Assembly: GCF_023630205.1 (NCBI RefSeq)
Contig: NZ_JALPRR010000006.1
Location: 62,001-126,000 of the forward strand
Direction: 5' to 3'
Source of the DNA: Pontibacter ruber
GTDB lineage: Bacteria; Bacteroidota; Bacteroidia; Cytophagales; Hymenobacteraceae
Length of the DNA stretch: 64,000 nt
Part shown: positions 1 through 8,020 of the stretch, piece by piece
Numbering within the stretch: the first letter of the stretch is position 1
How the letters are laid out: each line of letters opens with the position of its first letter
Program-made: the position numbers and the translations under genes
The notes under the pieces: model-generated
What the model was told of the DNA's origin: nothing
Databases searched by the model: none
The model's input: only the letters and a program-made list of their open reading frames with translations

Positions 1-260
1 AGACCAACTTTGTGAAAGAACTATACGACCTGTTCACGGCCGATGAGATCTCTGCGAAAGTATCAGAAATTGTGAAAGCGCCGGACGTGCATGCAGAAGT
101 ACAGGTCATTTACCAGACCATCGAAGACCTGCACCTGGCCTGCCCGAACCACAAAGGCGATTGGTACTTTACAGGCAACTACCCAACCCCAGGCGGAACC
201 AGAGTAGTGAACCGCGCCTTCATGAACTTTGTAGAAAACAAGGCTATAAGAGCCTACTAA
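1..260 (+). CDS. Amidophosphoribosyltransferase-like class II glutamine amidotransferase, C-terminal end (partial)
   Basis: The frame is open from the window edge (codons in phase with position 3) and stops at 258-260, so only about 86 C-terminal residues are present. The tail carries CPNHKGDWYFTGNYPTPGG followed by RVVNRAFMNF and ends in RAY. I recognise this as the end of the long PurF-like amidotransferases of Bacteroidota, which transfer glutamine amide nitrogen to PRPP in purine synthesis. The glutaminase and PRPP-binding parts are outside the window, so the assignment rests on tail resemblance only. A GTG at 12 is internal and not the real start. A strong terminator follows directly. 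Confidence 0.55.
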   Translation, partial: TNFVKELYDLFTADEISAKVSEIVKAPDVHAEVQVIYQTIEDLHLACPNHKGDWYFTGNYPTPGGTRVVNRAFMNFVENKAIRAY

Positions 261-282
261 TCAAAAGTATAAATTATTTTAT

Positions 283-316
283 AAGCCTGCTCCGGTTTGC
301 CGGGGCAGGCTTTTTT
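283..316 (+). terminator. Rho-independent terminator of the PurF-like gene
   Basis: AAGCCTGCTCCGG pairs with CCGGGGCAGGCTT around a TTTG loop, followed by a run of T. It lies 23 bases after the stop codon at 260. Confidence 0.85.
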
Positions 317-459
317 ATTGCTGTTGCATTAGCACTTAAGCTGCCGATAACACGTACCTATACTAGACTATTCTAAGTTGCCCTCTGCAGCATGTATACT
401 TATGCCCGTCATAAGTCCTGACTTGAGATAGATTGGTTGTGATCTGTTAAAATCAAAAA

Positions 460-675
460 ATGAAAACGCTCGCAAAGTTTCTCTTCCCCATCGGGTACAG
501 GTGGTCAATAATTTTTTACGCTATTCTAGGTGGTTTGATAGGTTACCTGATTGCCGGAGATACGATTACCAGTGCAGATATTGTGACCGGGGTACTCCTT
601 GGCGTATTTGTGGGAACAATAGGAGGGACGATCTTTAAAGAAGTTATAGAACATCATCCGCATAAAAAAGTCTGA
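460..675 (+). CDS. Small two-helix membrane protein, unknown function
   Basis: A 71-residue protein of unrecognised family. A basic N-terminus (MKTLAKFLF) precedes two hydrophobic, glycine-rich helices at about residues 15-33 and 41-60. The second contains the small-residue run GVLLGVFVGTIGG, typical of packed transmembrane helices. The C-terminus is His/Lys rich (EHHPHKKV). It stands alone between two terminators, so context gives no role. The ATG follows an A-rich leader, as usual in this phylum. It is real-looking by hydropathy and codon use but has no assignable function. Confidence 0.65.
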   Translation: MKTLAKFLFPIGYRWSIIFYAILGGLIGYLIAGDTITSADIVTGVLLGVFVGTIGGTIFKEVIEHHPHKKV

Positions 676-733
676 TATGGTGCAGGTGTAACTGGTGATT
701 GTTCTGTAATGCCACTGATCTTGCAGTTGGTCT

Positions 734-773
734 AAAGTATAAAAGCCACCTGCTAAGGTGGCTTTTATACTTT
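734..773. terminator. Bidirectional terminator between convergent genes
   Basis: AAAGTATAAAAGCCACC pairs with GGTGGCTTTTATACTTT around TGCTA. It is symmetrical, with A-run and T-run on both sides, so it serves both the small membrane protein (plus) and the M14 peptidase (minus). Its outer arms are the AAAGTATA word that recurs in this genome. Confidence 0.85.
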
Positions 774-789
774 AAAGTTTATCCGGACA

Positions 790-2541
790 CTAAAGCGGCA
801 GCTTCACATCCTGCATCAGGCGGCCTACCGGGTACAGGTTGTGGGTTGGCTCGTAGTGTGGCGAGTTGCGGTACACAAAGTCGAGCTGGGCGCGTGCGCT
901 TTTGGCAAACTCCGGGTCTTTTTTTCTGCGCTCTTCCAGGCGCTGGCGCAGGTCCGGGTTTTTCTTCAGTATCTCGGCAGCCAAGTCTTCAAACACGTAG
1001 CTTGAGAAATGCTCTTTCTGCATCAGGATAGAATCGAAGAAGTTCCAGTTGAAGTAGGAATCTACGGCCTGCGGCTCCAGCGTTTCCACTAAAAAGCGGG
1101 CAGACTCCTGGTTCAGGTATACTACGTAATCGCCTTTCAGAAATTGGCGTGGCATGGTACGCGTCTCCACCTGCACGCTGTTATGTAAGTAATGCCCTTC
1201 GTACGGACGCTGCCCTGTTTTATAGTCGGTGATGTAGTACGAGTCGAGGGTGAGGGTGGTGTCACGCTTAAGCTGGCGCATTTCCACTTTGTTCAATTTC
1301 AGCCGCTCGATCACTTCGCGCCATGCCTGCGGTATAACATAAGCCACCGGCTTCTGCACGGTAGTGGTCGGCGTGAAAGTGTTGTAGTAGTTGATGTTCT
1401 TGGAATAAGGCGCCTTGCGGTCGTAGTACAGGCGCTCAAGGCCGCTCACTTCGCTGGGTTTATACTTGGCGGCATAGCCCAGGAATGGGATCTGCTCCAC
1501 TTTTGTCGTGTCCAGCTTCCAGTCGAGGGGGAAACTTTTTTGCGCCAGCGTTTCCTGCTTTGCTTTGGCCCGGATCTCGCCTATTTCTTTTGCATCACGG
1601 CTAACCGTTTCGATCATGTTCTCCATGAGTTGGTAGGTTGCCTTCACACGCTGGTCGAAAGGCTTAAGCATGTGCGTTTCGGGCACAAAGCCAATGGTGT
1701 TGTACAGGGCAGTATAACCTGTTGCATAGCGCGGCGACTCCATGAAACCTGTAATGCCTTTGTCCGGTGTCTCATCCACGGTGTTCATGTAGGGCACCAT
1801 CGGAAATTTATCCTTTTTCATGCCGTCGTACAGGGCAGGCAACATTTTCTTCTGAAGATATCCTGCCAAGGTAGGATTCAGCTTGTTGTGCTGCGTGGCG
1901 ATCAGTGTCATCACGTGCTGGTAATCGGCGCCGTTGGAAGTATGGTTGTCCATGAACACGTCCGGGTCCCAGTCGCGGAAAATGAGGTGGAACAGCTGCC
2001 CGTTTTTAGAGTCGGTTTTGATGTAATCGCGGTTAAGGTCTAGGTTGCGGGCATTTCCCCTAAAGCCGTAGCTTTCCGGGCCGTTTTGGTTGGTGCGGGT
2101 GTGGCTGTTGCGGTTCAAGGCGCCGCCGATGTTGTAAACTGGGATGATGGCCAGCACCACGTTATCCAGTTGCTTGCGCTTGTTCTTGTCCTGCAGGTAA
2201 TCGCGGGCTAGCATCATGGTGGCGTCTATACCTTCCGGCTCACCTGGGTGAATGCCATTCTGAATCAGCAGCACGCGCTTATTCTTTTGCTTGATGGAAG
2301 CCGGATCGAAGTCCTTGTCAGTAGAAACGATTACCAGGTGCAGCAATCGGCCCGAGTCGGTATAGCCGTAGGGCACCATTTTTACCTCGTCGTATACCTC
2401 GTCTAGTTTGCGGTACCAGTCGATAGCTTCCTGGTAGGTAGCTGTCTGGTTGCCGTTTCCTTTTTCATACGGTGTTTTCAGGTCATCTTTTCCGGGTGTT
2501 CCCGTGGTGAGGAGAGCAGCTAGGAGTAAAGTAGTAAGCAT
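790..2541 (-). CDS. M14-family zinc carboxypeptidase
   Basis: A 583-residue secreted or periplasmic metallopeptidase. A short hydrophobic N-terminus (MLTTLLLAALLTTGTPG) acts as signal sequence. HPGEPEG at about residue 98 supplies the first His and Glu zinc ligands (HxxE of M14), and NRDY with the later DNHTSNGADY segment (about residue 200) match the family core, including a second His ligand. The family removes C-terminal residues from peptides; the substrate is unknown. The roughly 250 residues after the catalytic domain are an additional C-terminal region seen in the large Bacteroidota members. It is monocistronic on the minus strand and followed by the shared terminator at 734-773. Confidence 0.85.
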   Translation of the reverse strand: MLTTLLLAALLTTGTPGKDDLKTPYEKGNGNQTATYQEAIDWYRKLDEVYDEVKMVPYGYTDSGRLLHLVIVSTDKDFDPASIKQKNKRVLLIQNGIHPGEPEGIDATMMLARDYLQDKNKRKQLDNVVLAIIPVYNIGGALNRNSHTRTNQNGPESYGFRGNARNLDLNRDYIKTDSKNGQLFHLIFRDWDPDVFMDNHTSNGADYQHVMTLIATQHNKLNPTLAGYLQKKMLPALYDGMKKDKFPMVPYMNTVDETPDKGITGFMESPRYATGYTALYNTIGFVPETHMLKPFDQRVKATYQLMENMIETVSRDAKEIGEIRAKAKQETLAQKSFPLDWKLDTTKVEQIPFLGYAAKYKPSEVSGLERLYYDRKAPYSKNINYYNTFTPTTTVQKPVAYVIPQAWREVIERLKLNKVEMRQLKRDTTLTLDSYYITDYKTGQRPYEGHYLHNSVQVETRTMPRQFLKGDYVVYLNQESARFLVETLEPQAVDSYFNWNFFDSILMQKEHFSSYVFEDLAAEILKKNPDLRQRLEERRKKDPEFAKSARAQLDFVYRNSPHYEPTHNLYPVGRLMQDVKLPL

Positions 2542-2700
2542 TGGTTTGTGTTAGGGTGATGAGGTTGTAATGTTAGTTATTTCTGTTTAGAAATGGTAGG
2601 AGGAGGTGGATTTTCAGTAATGTATGGTAATGCCTGAAATCAATTTTTTGAGCTCAGCGAGAGATACTTTTAGCTAAGGTTTATACTTGTGAAGCTGGCA

Positions 2701-2899
2701 AGCCTTTGCTTCGTAGATAGCTGTACTCCTTAGTCTTACTCACCTATACTTTCATAGTTTCTCTCCGAGCGCTCAGGGCCGCAGGGCCTCGTCCTCGGGT
2801 ATCGCGCTGTCTATTGAAGCTGCTCCTCGCTCCGCTGCGGGCTGCTGAGCAAGCTCAGCACCGCAACAATAGAAGGCGCTCAACCCAAGGACTGGAAAC
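2701..2899. repeat. Composite intergenic element, copy 1
   Basis: This segment matches 49135-49319. The conserved stretch at 2769-2813 and the one at 2871-2899 bracket a non-conserved middle. The inner arms 2791-2812 and 2871-2892 are imperfect inverted repeats of each other (about 16 of 22 matches). The middle contains its own hairpin (GCTGAG CAA GCTCAGC, around 2842-2859). Confidence 0.75.
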
Positions 2900-2936
2900 G
2901 ACACTGCTTCGTAAGCGGCTATGCAACTTCAACCGA

Positions 2937-3202
2937 GTCCCCCTTTGAAGGAGGCAGGGGGATGATTTGCAGCAGCTATGAAACTCTTACTTTCAAGTAT
3001 AGCAAAAGCAGAAACTCCCTCCTTGAGGAGGGTAGGGAGGTATTTGTACTTGTGCCATGAAACTTAAACTTGAAGTAAAGCAGTAGCCAGATTCCCCTCC
3101 TGAGACAAGGAGGGGTTAGGGGTGGTTGGATCACCGCAAATATGAAAGTATAACCTTAACTTCTCGAAAGCCGAAAATTCCCCTCTTGAGAGGGGTAGGG
3201 GT
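2937..3202. repeat. Array of four GC-rich palindromic units, period about 77 bp
   Basis: Four related units start near 2938, 3017, 3092 and 3178, of the form CCCCTCTTGAGAGGGGTAGGGG. They are separated by about 50 bp that usually contains ATGAAA followed by an AT-rich stretch. Related units occur at 49355-49543 and, inverted, at 60771-60915. Confidence 0.75.
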
Positions 3203-3224
3203 GTATTTATACGTTGTCTGTATC

Positions 3225-3487
3225 AGATTTCTCCCGCTCGTCGAAATGACAGTAGGAGATGGTAAACTCTCCTGTCCCTGTGGGCCAGTTGAGTCAGAGA
3301 CGCAACACCAGCGTAAGTCACGAACCCGGAAATTCGCGCCGGTAACTTTAGAACTTAGCAGCATTTTCTATTAAGAGGGGGTGGGTAAATCCTGTTCATT
3401 AAATAAAATCCTGTAAATCCTGATTCAGATCTCTCACAGCTACGTTGGCTCTTTTTAGCTCTCGCATCAAGTGTAGTCGAGATAACA
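3225..3487. repeat. Two copies of a GTCATTTCGA / AGATTTCTC element
   Basis: Copy one (3225-3250) joins AGATTTCTCCCGCTCG to TCGAAATGAC. The second (about 3427-3487) begins AGATCTCTCACAGCT and ends GTCGAGATAAC. A full palindromic version lies at 33364-33432. I recognise this as a dispersed intergenic repeat type common in Bacteroidota. Confidence 0.6.
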
Positions 3488-3615
3488 GAAAAATATAGTA
3501 GCACCTCCCATTCATAATTCATCATTCGTAATTTATAATTCCTCAAAGGGTGAGGTCAAACAAAAAGGCAGAAGAGTAACCTTCTGCCTTCAACATATCT
3601 TATAAATTTGTTTCC

Positions 3616-4056
3616 TTAAAAAGTACTGCGGTTGATGGCAGGGGGGAAGAGGGCGCGGTCGAGGCTGTACTTGCCGGGGCCAATGAGCATCAAAGTGAAG
3701 AAAAGAATACCAGCTTCCAGTGCATGCGAGTAGCCACCAAAACCATCACCTGCTGTGATATGGCGAAGGGTAGCCACCATCATCGTAATTACCAGCAGCA
3801 GGCACACCGGGCGGAAAAACAGGCCCAGAACCAGCAGCATACCGCCAATGGCCTCTGCAAATCCAGCCATAAAGCCCCAGAGCTCCGGCATAAAATCGAT
3901 ACCTAACAGTTGCATGTTGCTGCCTACTTTGGCCCAGCGTTCGGGGCCGCCGGTTAATTTAGGCCAGCCATGAAGAACAAACATAATACCTATGCCAACG
4001 CGGAGCAGGAACAGCCCCAGGTCCTGATAATTATAGCGGGATCGTAATATTGCCAT
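3616..4056 (-). CDS. DoxX family membrane protein
   Basis: A 146-residue integral membrane protein with four hydrophobic segments. The N-terminal LGLFLLRVGIGIMFVLHGWPK is the DoxX signature; FMAGFAEAIGGMLLVLG and LLLVITMMVATLRH mark later helices. DoxX proteins are small quinone-oxidoreductase-related or redox-stress membrane proteins whose exact activity is usually unknown. The length is normal for the family. The ATG start gives MAILRSRYNYQDLG directly before helix 1. It has its own transcription unit, with a 40-bp gap to the lipoprotein gene upstream (4097-4720), so co-transcription with it is possible. Confidence 0.85.
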   Translation of the reverse strand: MAILRSRYNYQDLGLFLLRVGIGIMFVLHGWPKLTGGPERWAKVGSNMQLLGIDFMPELWGFMAGFAEAIGGMLLVLGLFFRPVCLLLVITMMVATLRHITAGDGFGGYSHALEAGILFFTLMLIGPGKYSLDRALFPPAINRSTF

Positions 4057-4096
4057 AGGAGCAATGTTACGTATTTCTGCTTAATAACGCAAAATA

Positions 4097-4720
4097 TTAG
4101 AATATGAAAATACTTTCAACTATGGTGTTGGCAGGCACATCTGCTGGCTTCAATTTGCTCAGGCGGTCTTTAGGCAGTTGCGACACATTCAGTACAAAGG
4201 TCATCCCGGTTTTTTCAGAAACGGCCACAAAATTTCCTTCACCAGGGCCTACATACGAGATCGGAAACGACTTTTGTACTTCGCCATACTTGGAGCCAAT
4301 GCCTATGCCCTGTGCTGTTTTGTAGTCGGCATCGCGCACACGCAGGCGCCATACTTTACACTCCGGCTCGCATTGCTGCTCTACCAGCAAGCCTTTGCCC
4401 CCGTTACCGGCATGAAGCACATAAGCCGTATAATCCTGCCCTTCCATCCTTAGCGTGGTGTCGGTTATGGTGTAGCCCTGCGGCACATGCTGGCGTATTT
4501 CTTCTATCGGCATACCTATCTGCACAGAGCCTACTTTGTTCGAACCAATTACAAAAGCGGAAGGGTCTGGCGATGGGGTGCCTGCAGTTTCTACGGCTGT
4601 GATTGCCGTACCGGTAGTGTCAGTAAGTGTAGTTTGTTCGTTTTCAGCGCTATCGCGATCAGCCAGGCAGGCAGCCATGCCCACTCCCAACAAGATAGCG
4701 TATAGTATGTTCTTAAGCAT
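4097..4720 (-). CDS. Putative lipoprotein, unknown function
   Basis: A 207-residue protein with a lipoprotein signal: MLKNILYAILLGVGMAAC, with Cys18 as likely lipidation site, followed by an acidic and threonine-rich linker (about residues 20-55). The folded part begins near SNKVGSVQIGMPIEEIRQHVPQGY. This resembles small periplasmic domains that start with a VGxxxxGMxxxE turn, but I cannot name the family. It probably faces the periplasm, anchored to a membrane. It lies upstream of doxX on the same strand and divergent from surE. Confidence 0.65.
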   Translation of the reverse strand: MLKNILYAILLGVGMAACLADRDSAENEQTTLTDTTGTAITAVETAGTPSPDPSAFVIGSNKVGSVQIGMPIEEIRQHVPQGYTITDTTLRMEGQDYTAYVLHAGNGGKGLLVEQQCEPECKVWRLRVRDADYKTAQGIGIGSKYGEVQKSFPISYVGPGEGNFVAVSEKTGMTFVLNVSQLPKDRLSKLKPADVPANTIVESIFIF

Positions 4721-4845
4721 GCACGTGTATTTTATACTTTAGGTAATCGTTAAATTATGGTTAAACCTTGATGAGCAGCTTAGGGTTGTTGTATATTAGC
4801 ACGAAAACATACTTCATTTATTTTATCATAGATCAACTTTAAATA

Positions 4846-5628
4846 ATGGAAAAGGCGAGACCCCTGATATTAGTATCGAACGACGACGGCATTACGGCAC
4901 CGGGCATCCGGACTTTGGTGCGGGTGGCGATGAGAGTAGGAGAAGTAGTAGTAGTGGCACCAGATGGTCCGCAGTCGGGGATGGGGCATGCCATTACCAT
5001 TGGCAACACCCTGCGCCTCGATAAATCCATTGCTTTCGATGACCTGGGTGTAGAATCGTACGAGTGCTCGGGTACGCCTGCCGATTGCGTGAAGCTGGCC
5101 AAGCACCACGTGCTGAAAGACCGTCGGCCAGACCTGGTGGTGAGCGGCATTAACCACGGCTCCAACTCCAGCATCAGTGTGCTTTACTCCGGCACGATGT
5201 CGGCAGCCATTGAGGCGGCTATTGAGGGGCTGCCTGCCATCGGTTTCTCGCTGTGCGACTACGGCCACGAGGCTGATTTCTCGCATACCGAAGAATTTGT
5301 GGAAAAGATCATCCGCCAGGCGCTGGAGAACGAGATACCGGAAAACACTGCCCTCAATGTCAATTTCCCGAAGAAAAGCGAAGAGCCGATAAAAGGCATC
5401 AAAGTATGCCGCCAGGCACACGCCAAGTGGCAGGAGGAGTTCGATGAGCGCCTGGACCCGCGTAACCGCAAATACTTCTGGATGACAGGCAGCTTCGTTA
5501 ATTTCGACAAAGGGGAGGATACAGACGAATGGGCGATCGTAAACAACTACGCCTCCATTGTTCCCTGCCAGTTCGATATGACGGCGCACCATGCTATTGT
5601 GCACCTGAACAACCAGTGGGAGTTCTAA
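4846..5628 (+). CDS. surE: 5'/3'-nucleotidase SurE
   Basis: A 260-residue SurE phosphatase that dephosphorylates nucleoside monophosphates in a metal-dependent manner. Seen: LVSNDDGI near the N-terminus (metal-binding Asp pair), the SGMGHAIT loop, CSGTPADCVKLA, and SGINHGSN (metal-binding Asn), all in the order expected for the family; length is normal. The ATG at 4846 starts MEKARPLILVSNDDG. It is a single gene followed by a strong bidirectional terminator. Confidence 0.95.
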   Translation: MEKARPLILVSNDDGITAPGIRTLVRVAMRVGEVVVVAPDGPQSGMGHAITIGNTLRLDKSIAFDDLGVESYECSGTPADCVKLAKHHVLKDRRPDLVVSGINHGSNSSISVLYSGTMSAAIEAAIEGLPAIGFSLCDYGHEADFSHTEEFVEKIIRQALENEIPENTALNVNFPKKSEEPIKGIKVCRQAHAKWQEEFDERLDPRNRKYFWMTGSFVNFDKGEDTDEWAIVNNYASIVPCQFDMTAHHAIVHLNNQWEF

Positions 5629-5644
5629 TTATAATATTGGTAAA

Positions 5645-5689
5645 ACAACACACAGCCCCGGCTAAGGTATAGCCGGGGCTGTGTGTTGT
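5645..5689. terminator. Bidirectional terminator, surE / TonB-domain gene
   Basis: ACAACACACAGCCCCGGCT pairs with AGCCGGGGCTGTGTGTTGT around AAGGTAT, an almost perfect 19-bp stem between convergent genes. Confidence 0.9.
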
Positions 5690-5704
5690 ATTGGAGATCA
5701 AGGA

Positions 5705-6451
5705 TTAAAACCGTACAGGCATTGTAAACCTCACTTTTACAGGTTTGTCGTTCTGTGTGCCTGGCTTCCAGTTGCCGCTGGTTAGCGAAAGTACCCGTAT
5801 GGCTTCCTGATCGAGTTCAGGTGTAAGACTTTTTACTACTTTGTAATCGGTGAGGGTGCCATCTTCGTTTACTATAAAACTGATCTGTGAAATTCCCTCA
5901 GGGGATCGCATTTTATTGTACTTTTTGTTCTTGTTCAGGAATTTCATCAGCTCAGCCATGCCGCTGGTATAAGTTGGCATAACCTCATGGTATTCCACGG
6001 CAGGTTTGGTTTTGCTTGAATCCTGAACTACCGGGGCTGGTTCTTCAAAACGGATTGGTAAAGTATACCTTACGGCTACCTGTTGCCCTTTGTGCACACC
6101 CGGTGCCCATTGCCCGCTCATACTTTCCACAACGCGTTTACACTCCTTGTCTACCTCAGGGGATAAACCTTTTACAACATGCACATTGGTTACTTTGCCT
6201 TCGGTGTTTACCACAAAAGACACAACAGCCAGTCCTGTAGGCTGGTTAGCTTGATATTTAACATTCTCACTTAAGTATTGCACCAAGCCTTTTACACCTC
6301 CACTAAATTCAGGCATTTGCTCTACATAAGTGTAAATTTGATCATCATTAGCAGCTGGTGTTTTCTCTTGAGCGACAGCAAAGGGCGCAGTTGAAACTAT
6401 AAAAGTAATGGCAAATAATGCCTTGCAAAGAGCTTGTAAATGTTTAACCAT
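5705..6451 (-). CDS. Secreted protein made of two TonB C-terminal domains
   Basis: A 248-residue protein with a signal peptide (basic start, hydrophobic core, cleavage after AVAQ near residue 27). Two TonB_C-like repeats follow: about residues 40-138 (YVEQMPEFSGG ... YTLPIRF) and about 150-248 (HEVMPTYTSGM ... FTMPVRF). Each has the family's AVVSFVVNTEGKVTNVHVVKG-like strand pattern and a final RF. There is no membrane anchor or Pro-rich linker, so it is not a canonical TonB and cannot itself transduce energy from ExbBD. It resembles the domains in the next two upstream genes and probably acts in the periplasm. It lies 191 bp from the gene upstream, so it may have its own promoter. Confidence 0.8.
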   Translation of the reverse strand: MVKHLQALCKALFAITFIVSTAPFAVAQEKTPAANDDQIYTYVEQMPEFSGGVKGLVQYLSENVKYQANQPTGLAVVSFVVNTEGKVTNVHVVKGLSPEVDKECKRVVESMSGQWAPGVHKGQQVAVRYTLPIRFEEPAPVVQDSSKTKPAVEYHEVMPTYTSGMAELMKFLNKNKKYNKMRSPEGISQISFIVNEDGTLTDYKVVKSLTPELDQEAIRVLSLTSGNWKPGTQNDKPVKVRFTMPVRF

Positions 6452-6642
6452 GCAGAAGTAAAATAAGAAATGTTATTAGAGGCTATAAAATTATGGAATG
6501 TTATGGAGATGAATATACAATTTTGCAATTACAGATAAATTTGATTCGTAACATCTAATAGAAAATGTGACACAGTTTTTTCCAGAGTAGCGTGAGCCTT
6601 TTCTACAGGACGCTCACGCTGCTCTGAATACTTAAAGAACGG

Positions 6643-7911
6643 TTACTTACTCCTCGTCACTACCACATCAGCCGCTTTCGCATTCGTAGTCGCAGCTACA
6701 GCCGAGCTGTTGTTGACAAACCTTACTTTCAGGATCCTGGCCGTGGTAACAGGCTGCCCGTTTAGCTGACCCGGAACCCAATTATCTTTAGTAAGCCTTA
6801 CTGCCCTGTTTACTTCTTCCTGGACACTTTTATCGACGGCTACAGGTATCATACTGATAAGCTTGCCGTCTTCCTTTACAATGATGTGCACATCCACATC
6901 GCCTTCAAAGGTAGAGTTCTGCGGGTAGCGGAGGTTCTTTGCCAGGAACTTTTCGATGGAGCCATCCTTCAGTCTTGGCTTTATACTTACCTCGTCATAC
7001 TTGTAGTAGTCTTTCTTGTACCCCTCCATAGATGGTGGGTTCAATGGCTGAGTTTTCTTATTGGCTTCGGAGCCCAGGAACTGCACGGGCAGCACCAGTT
7101 CTGCCGCTATGGGCTGGCCATCTTTTAAGGCAGGCTCCCACTGGCCCGACGTGGATTTTACAGCCGCAGCAGCCGCCTCCGATAGCTTGGCAAGTACGGT
7201 TTTGTTCTGCAGACCAAAAGTAGAGGCATCCATGTAATCCAGCTCCGAACCCGGGCCTACAATTTTCTTCAGCTTTGTTCCTTCCAGCCGGACGTTGGAT
7301 ACGCTGCCGTCCTTCTCCACCGAAAACTTCACCATTACCCGTGCATTCAGGTTTTCCTGCTTTGCCTCTGCTGGCAGCACCAAGTGACTGCTGATGGCCT
7401 GCATCATGGTTTCGTTGCCGCCTTTAAACTGGGGCGGGCGGTTCGCTTTGTCTGCTGCAGCGGACCTGTCTGCTTCGCTCAAAGCAAATCGTATGGGCAG
7501 CACATACTTTACCCGCACCGTTTCACCGCTTTGCTTGCCAGGCGACCACTGTCCGCTCATGAGCTGTACTACACGCATGGCCTCCTCGTCGGTGCCACGG
7601 CCTAGTTTTTTCACCGGCTGTACTTCTGAGAGCTTTCCATCCTTCTCCACTACAAAGCTTACGACCACCAAGCCTTCTACACCATTTTCCTGCGCCTCTT
7701 TCGGGTAGCGTATGTTGCTGCCCAGGAACTTCATCATCTCTCCTTCACCCCCTTTAAAAGCAGGCATCTGCTCGACAAAAGTATAAGGTTTGTTGCCTCC
7801 TTTCTGAGGAGCTGTGGTTTGTGCCAGCGCAACGTGCTGTGGCGCTACGGCCAGGACAAGAGCCAATAACGGCGCTGCCAGTAATGTTTTAATGGTGTTG
7901 CTGTTTTTCAT
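6643..7911 (-). CDS. Secreted protein with three TonB C-terminal domains
   Basis: A 422-residue protein with a signal peptide ending around ALAQ (residue 31). Three TonB_C-like units are seen: about 42-142 (YTFVEQMPAFKGGEGEMMKF ... YVLPIRF), about 158-280 (PPQFKGGNETMM ... LVLPVQF) and about 305-402 (ILKVRF end). The first is nearly the same as the terminal domain of the M56 protein encoded upstream. There is no transmembrane anchor. The C-terminal 20 residues are Ala/Lys rich. It is probably co-transcribed with, or recently duplicated from, the M56-TonB gene. The function is unknown; a periplasmic partner for TonB-dependent receptors is only a guess. Confidence 0.8.
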   Translation of the reverse strand: MKNSNTIKTLLAAPLLALVLAVAPQHVALAQTTAPQKGGNKPYTFVEQMPAFKGGEGEMMKFLGSNIRYPKEAQENGVEGLVVVSFVVEKDGKLSEVQPVKKLGRGTDEEAMRVVQLMSGQWSPGKQSGETVRVKYVLPIRFALSEADRSAAADKANRPPQFKGGNETMMQAISSHLVLPAEAKQENLNARVMVKFSVEKDGSVSNVRLEGTKLKKIVGPGSELDYMDASTFGLQNKTVLAKLSEAAAAAVKSTSGQWEPALKDGQPIAAELVLPVQFLGSEANKKTQPLNPPSMEGYKKDYYKYDEVSIKPRLKDGSIEKFLAKNLRYPQNSTFEGDVDVHIIVKEDGKLISMIPVAVDKSVQEEVNRAVRLTKDNWVPGQLNGQPVTTARILKVRFVNNSSAVAATTNAKAADVVVTRSK

Positions 7912-8020
7912 GATCGGTATGTTTTATAGGTTGATTTAAGGTTTTTAAGGGCAATAGGTATCCTGTTCCGGCTTTTGGGCTGGATTAAAAAGGGTAAGCA
8001 TAGTACTAGGTCTGGTTTTT

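Larger units (their letters stand above)
2542..3615. other. Gene-free region rich in intergenic repeats
   Basis: About 1.07 kb between the M14 peptidase and DoxX without a convincing gene. It holds a composite element with conserved arms (2701-2899), a series of GC-rich palindromic units (2937-3202), two copies of a GTCATTTCGA-type element (3225-3250 and about 3427-3487) and an AT-rich TTCATAATTCATCATTCGT tract (3511-3541). Short frames here lie within repeats and look non-coding. Confidence 0.8.

Noticed and set aside
1192..2043. A 283-codon open frame on the plus strand
   Set aside because: It is antisense to the M14 peptidase, lacks any recognisable motif and has unusual His/Val-rich composition expected of a shadow frame.
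2937..3202. CRISPR-like appearance of evenly spaced palindromic units
   Set aside because: Units vary in sequence, the spacers are related to each other, and no cas genes are in the window.
3126..3546. Several frames of 60-80 codons in the gap before doxX
   Set aside because: They run through repeated palindromes and the GTCATTTCGA element, on both strands, and resemble nothing.
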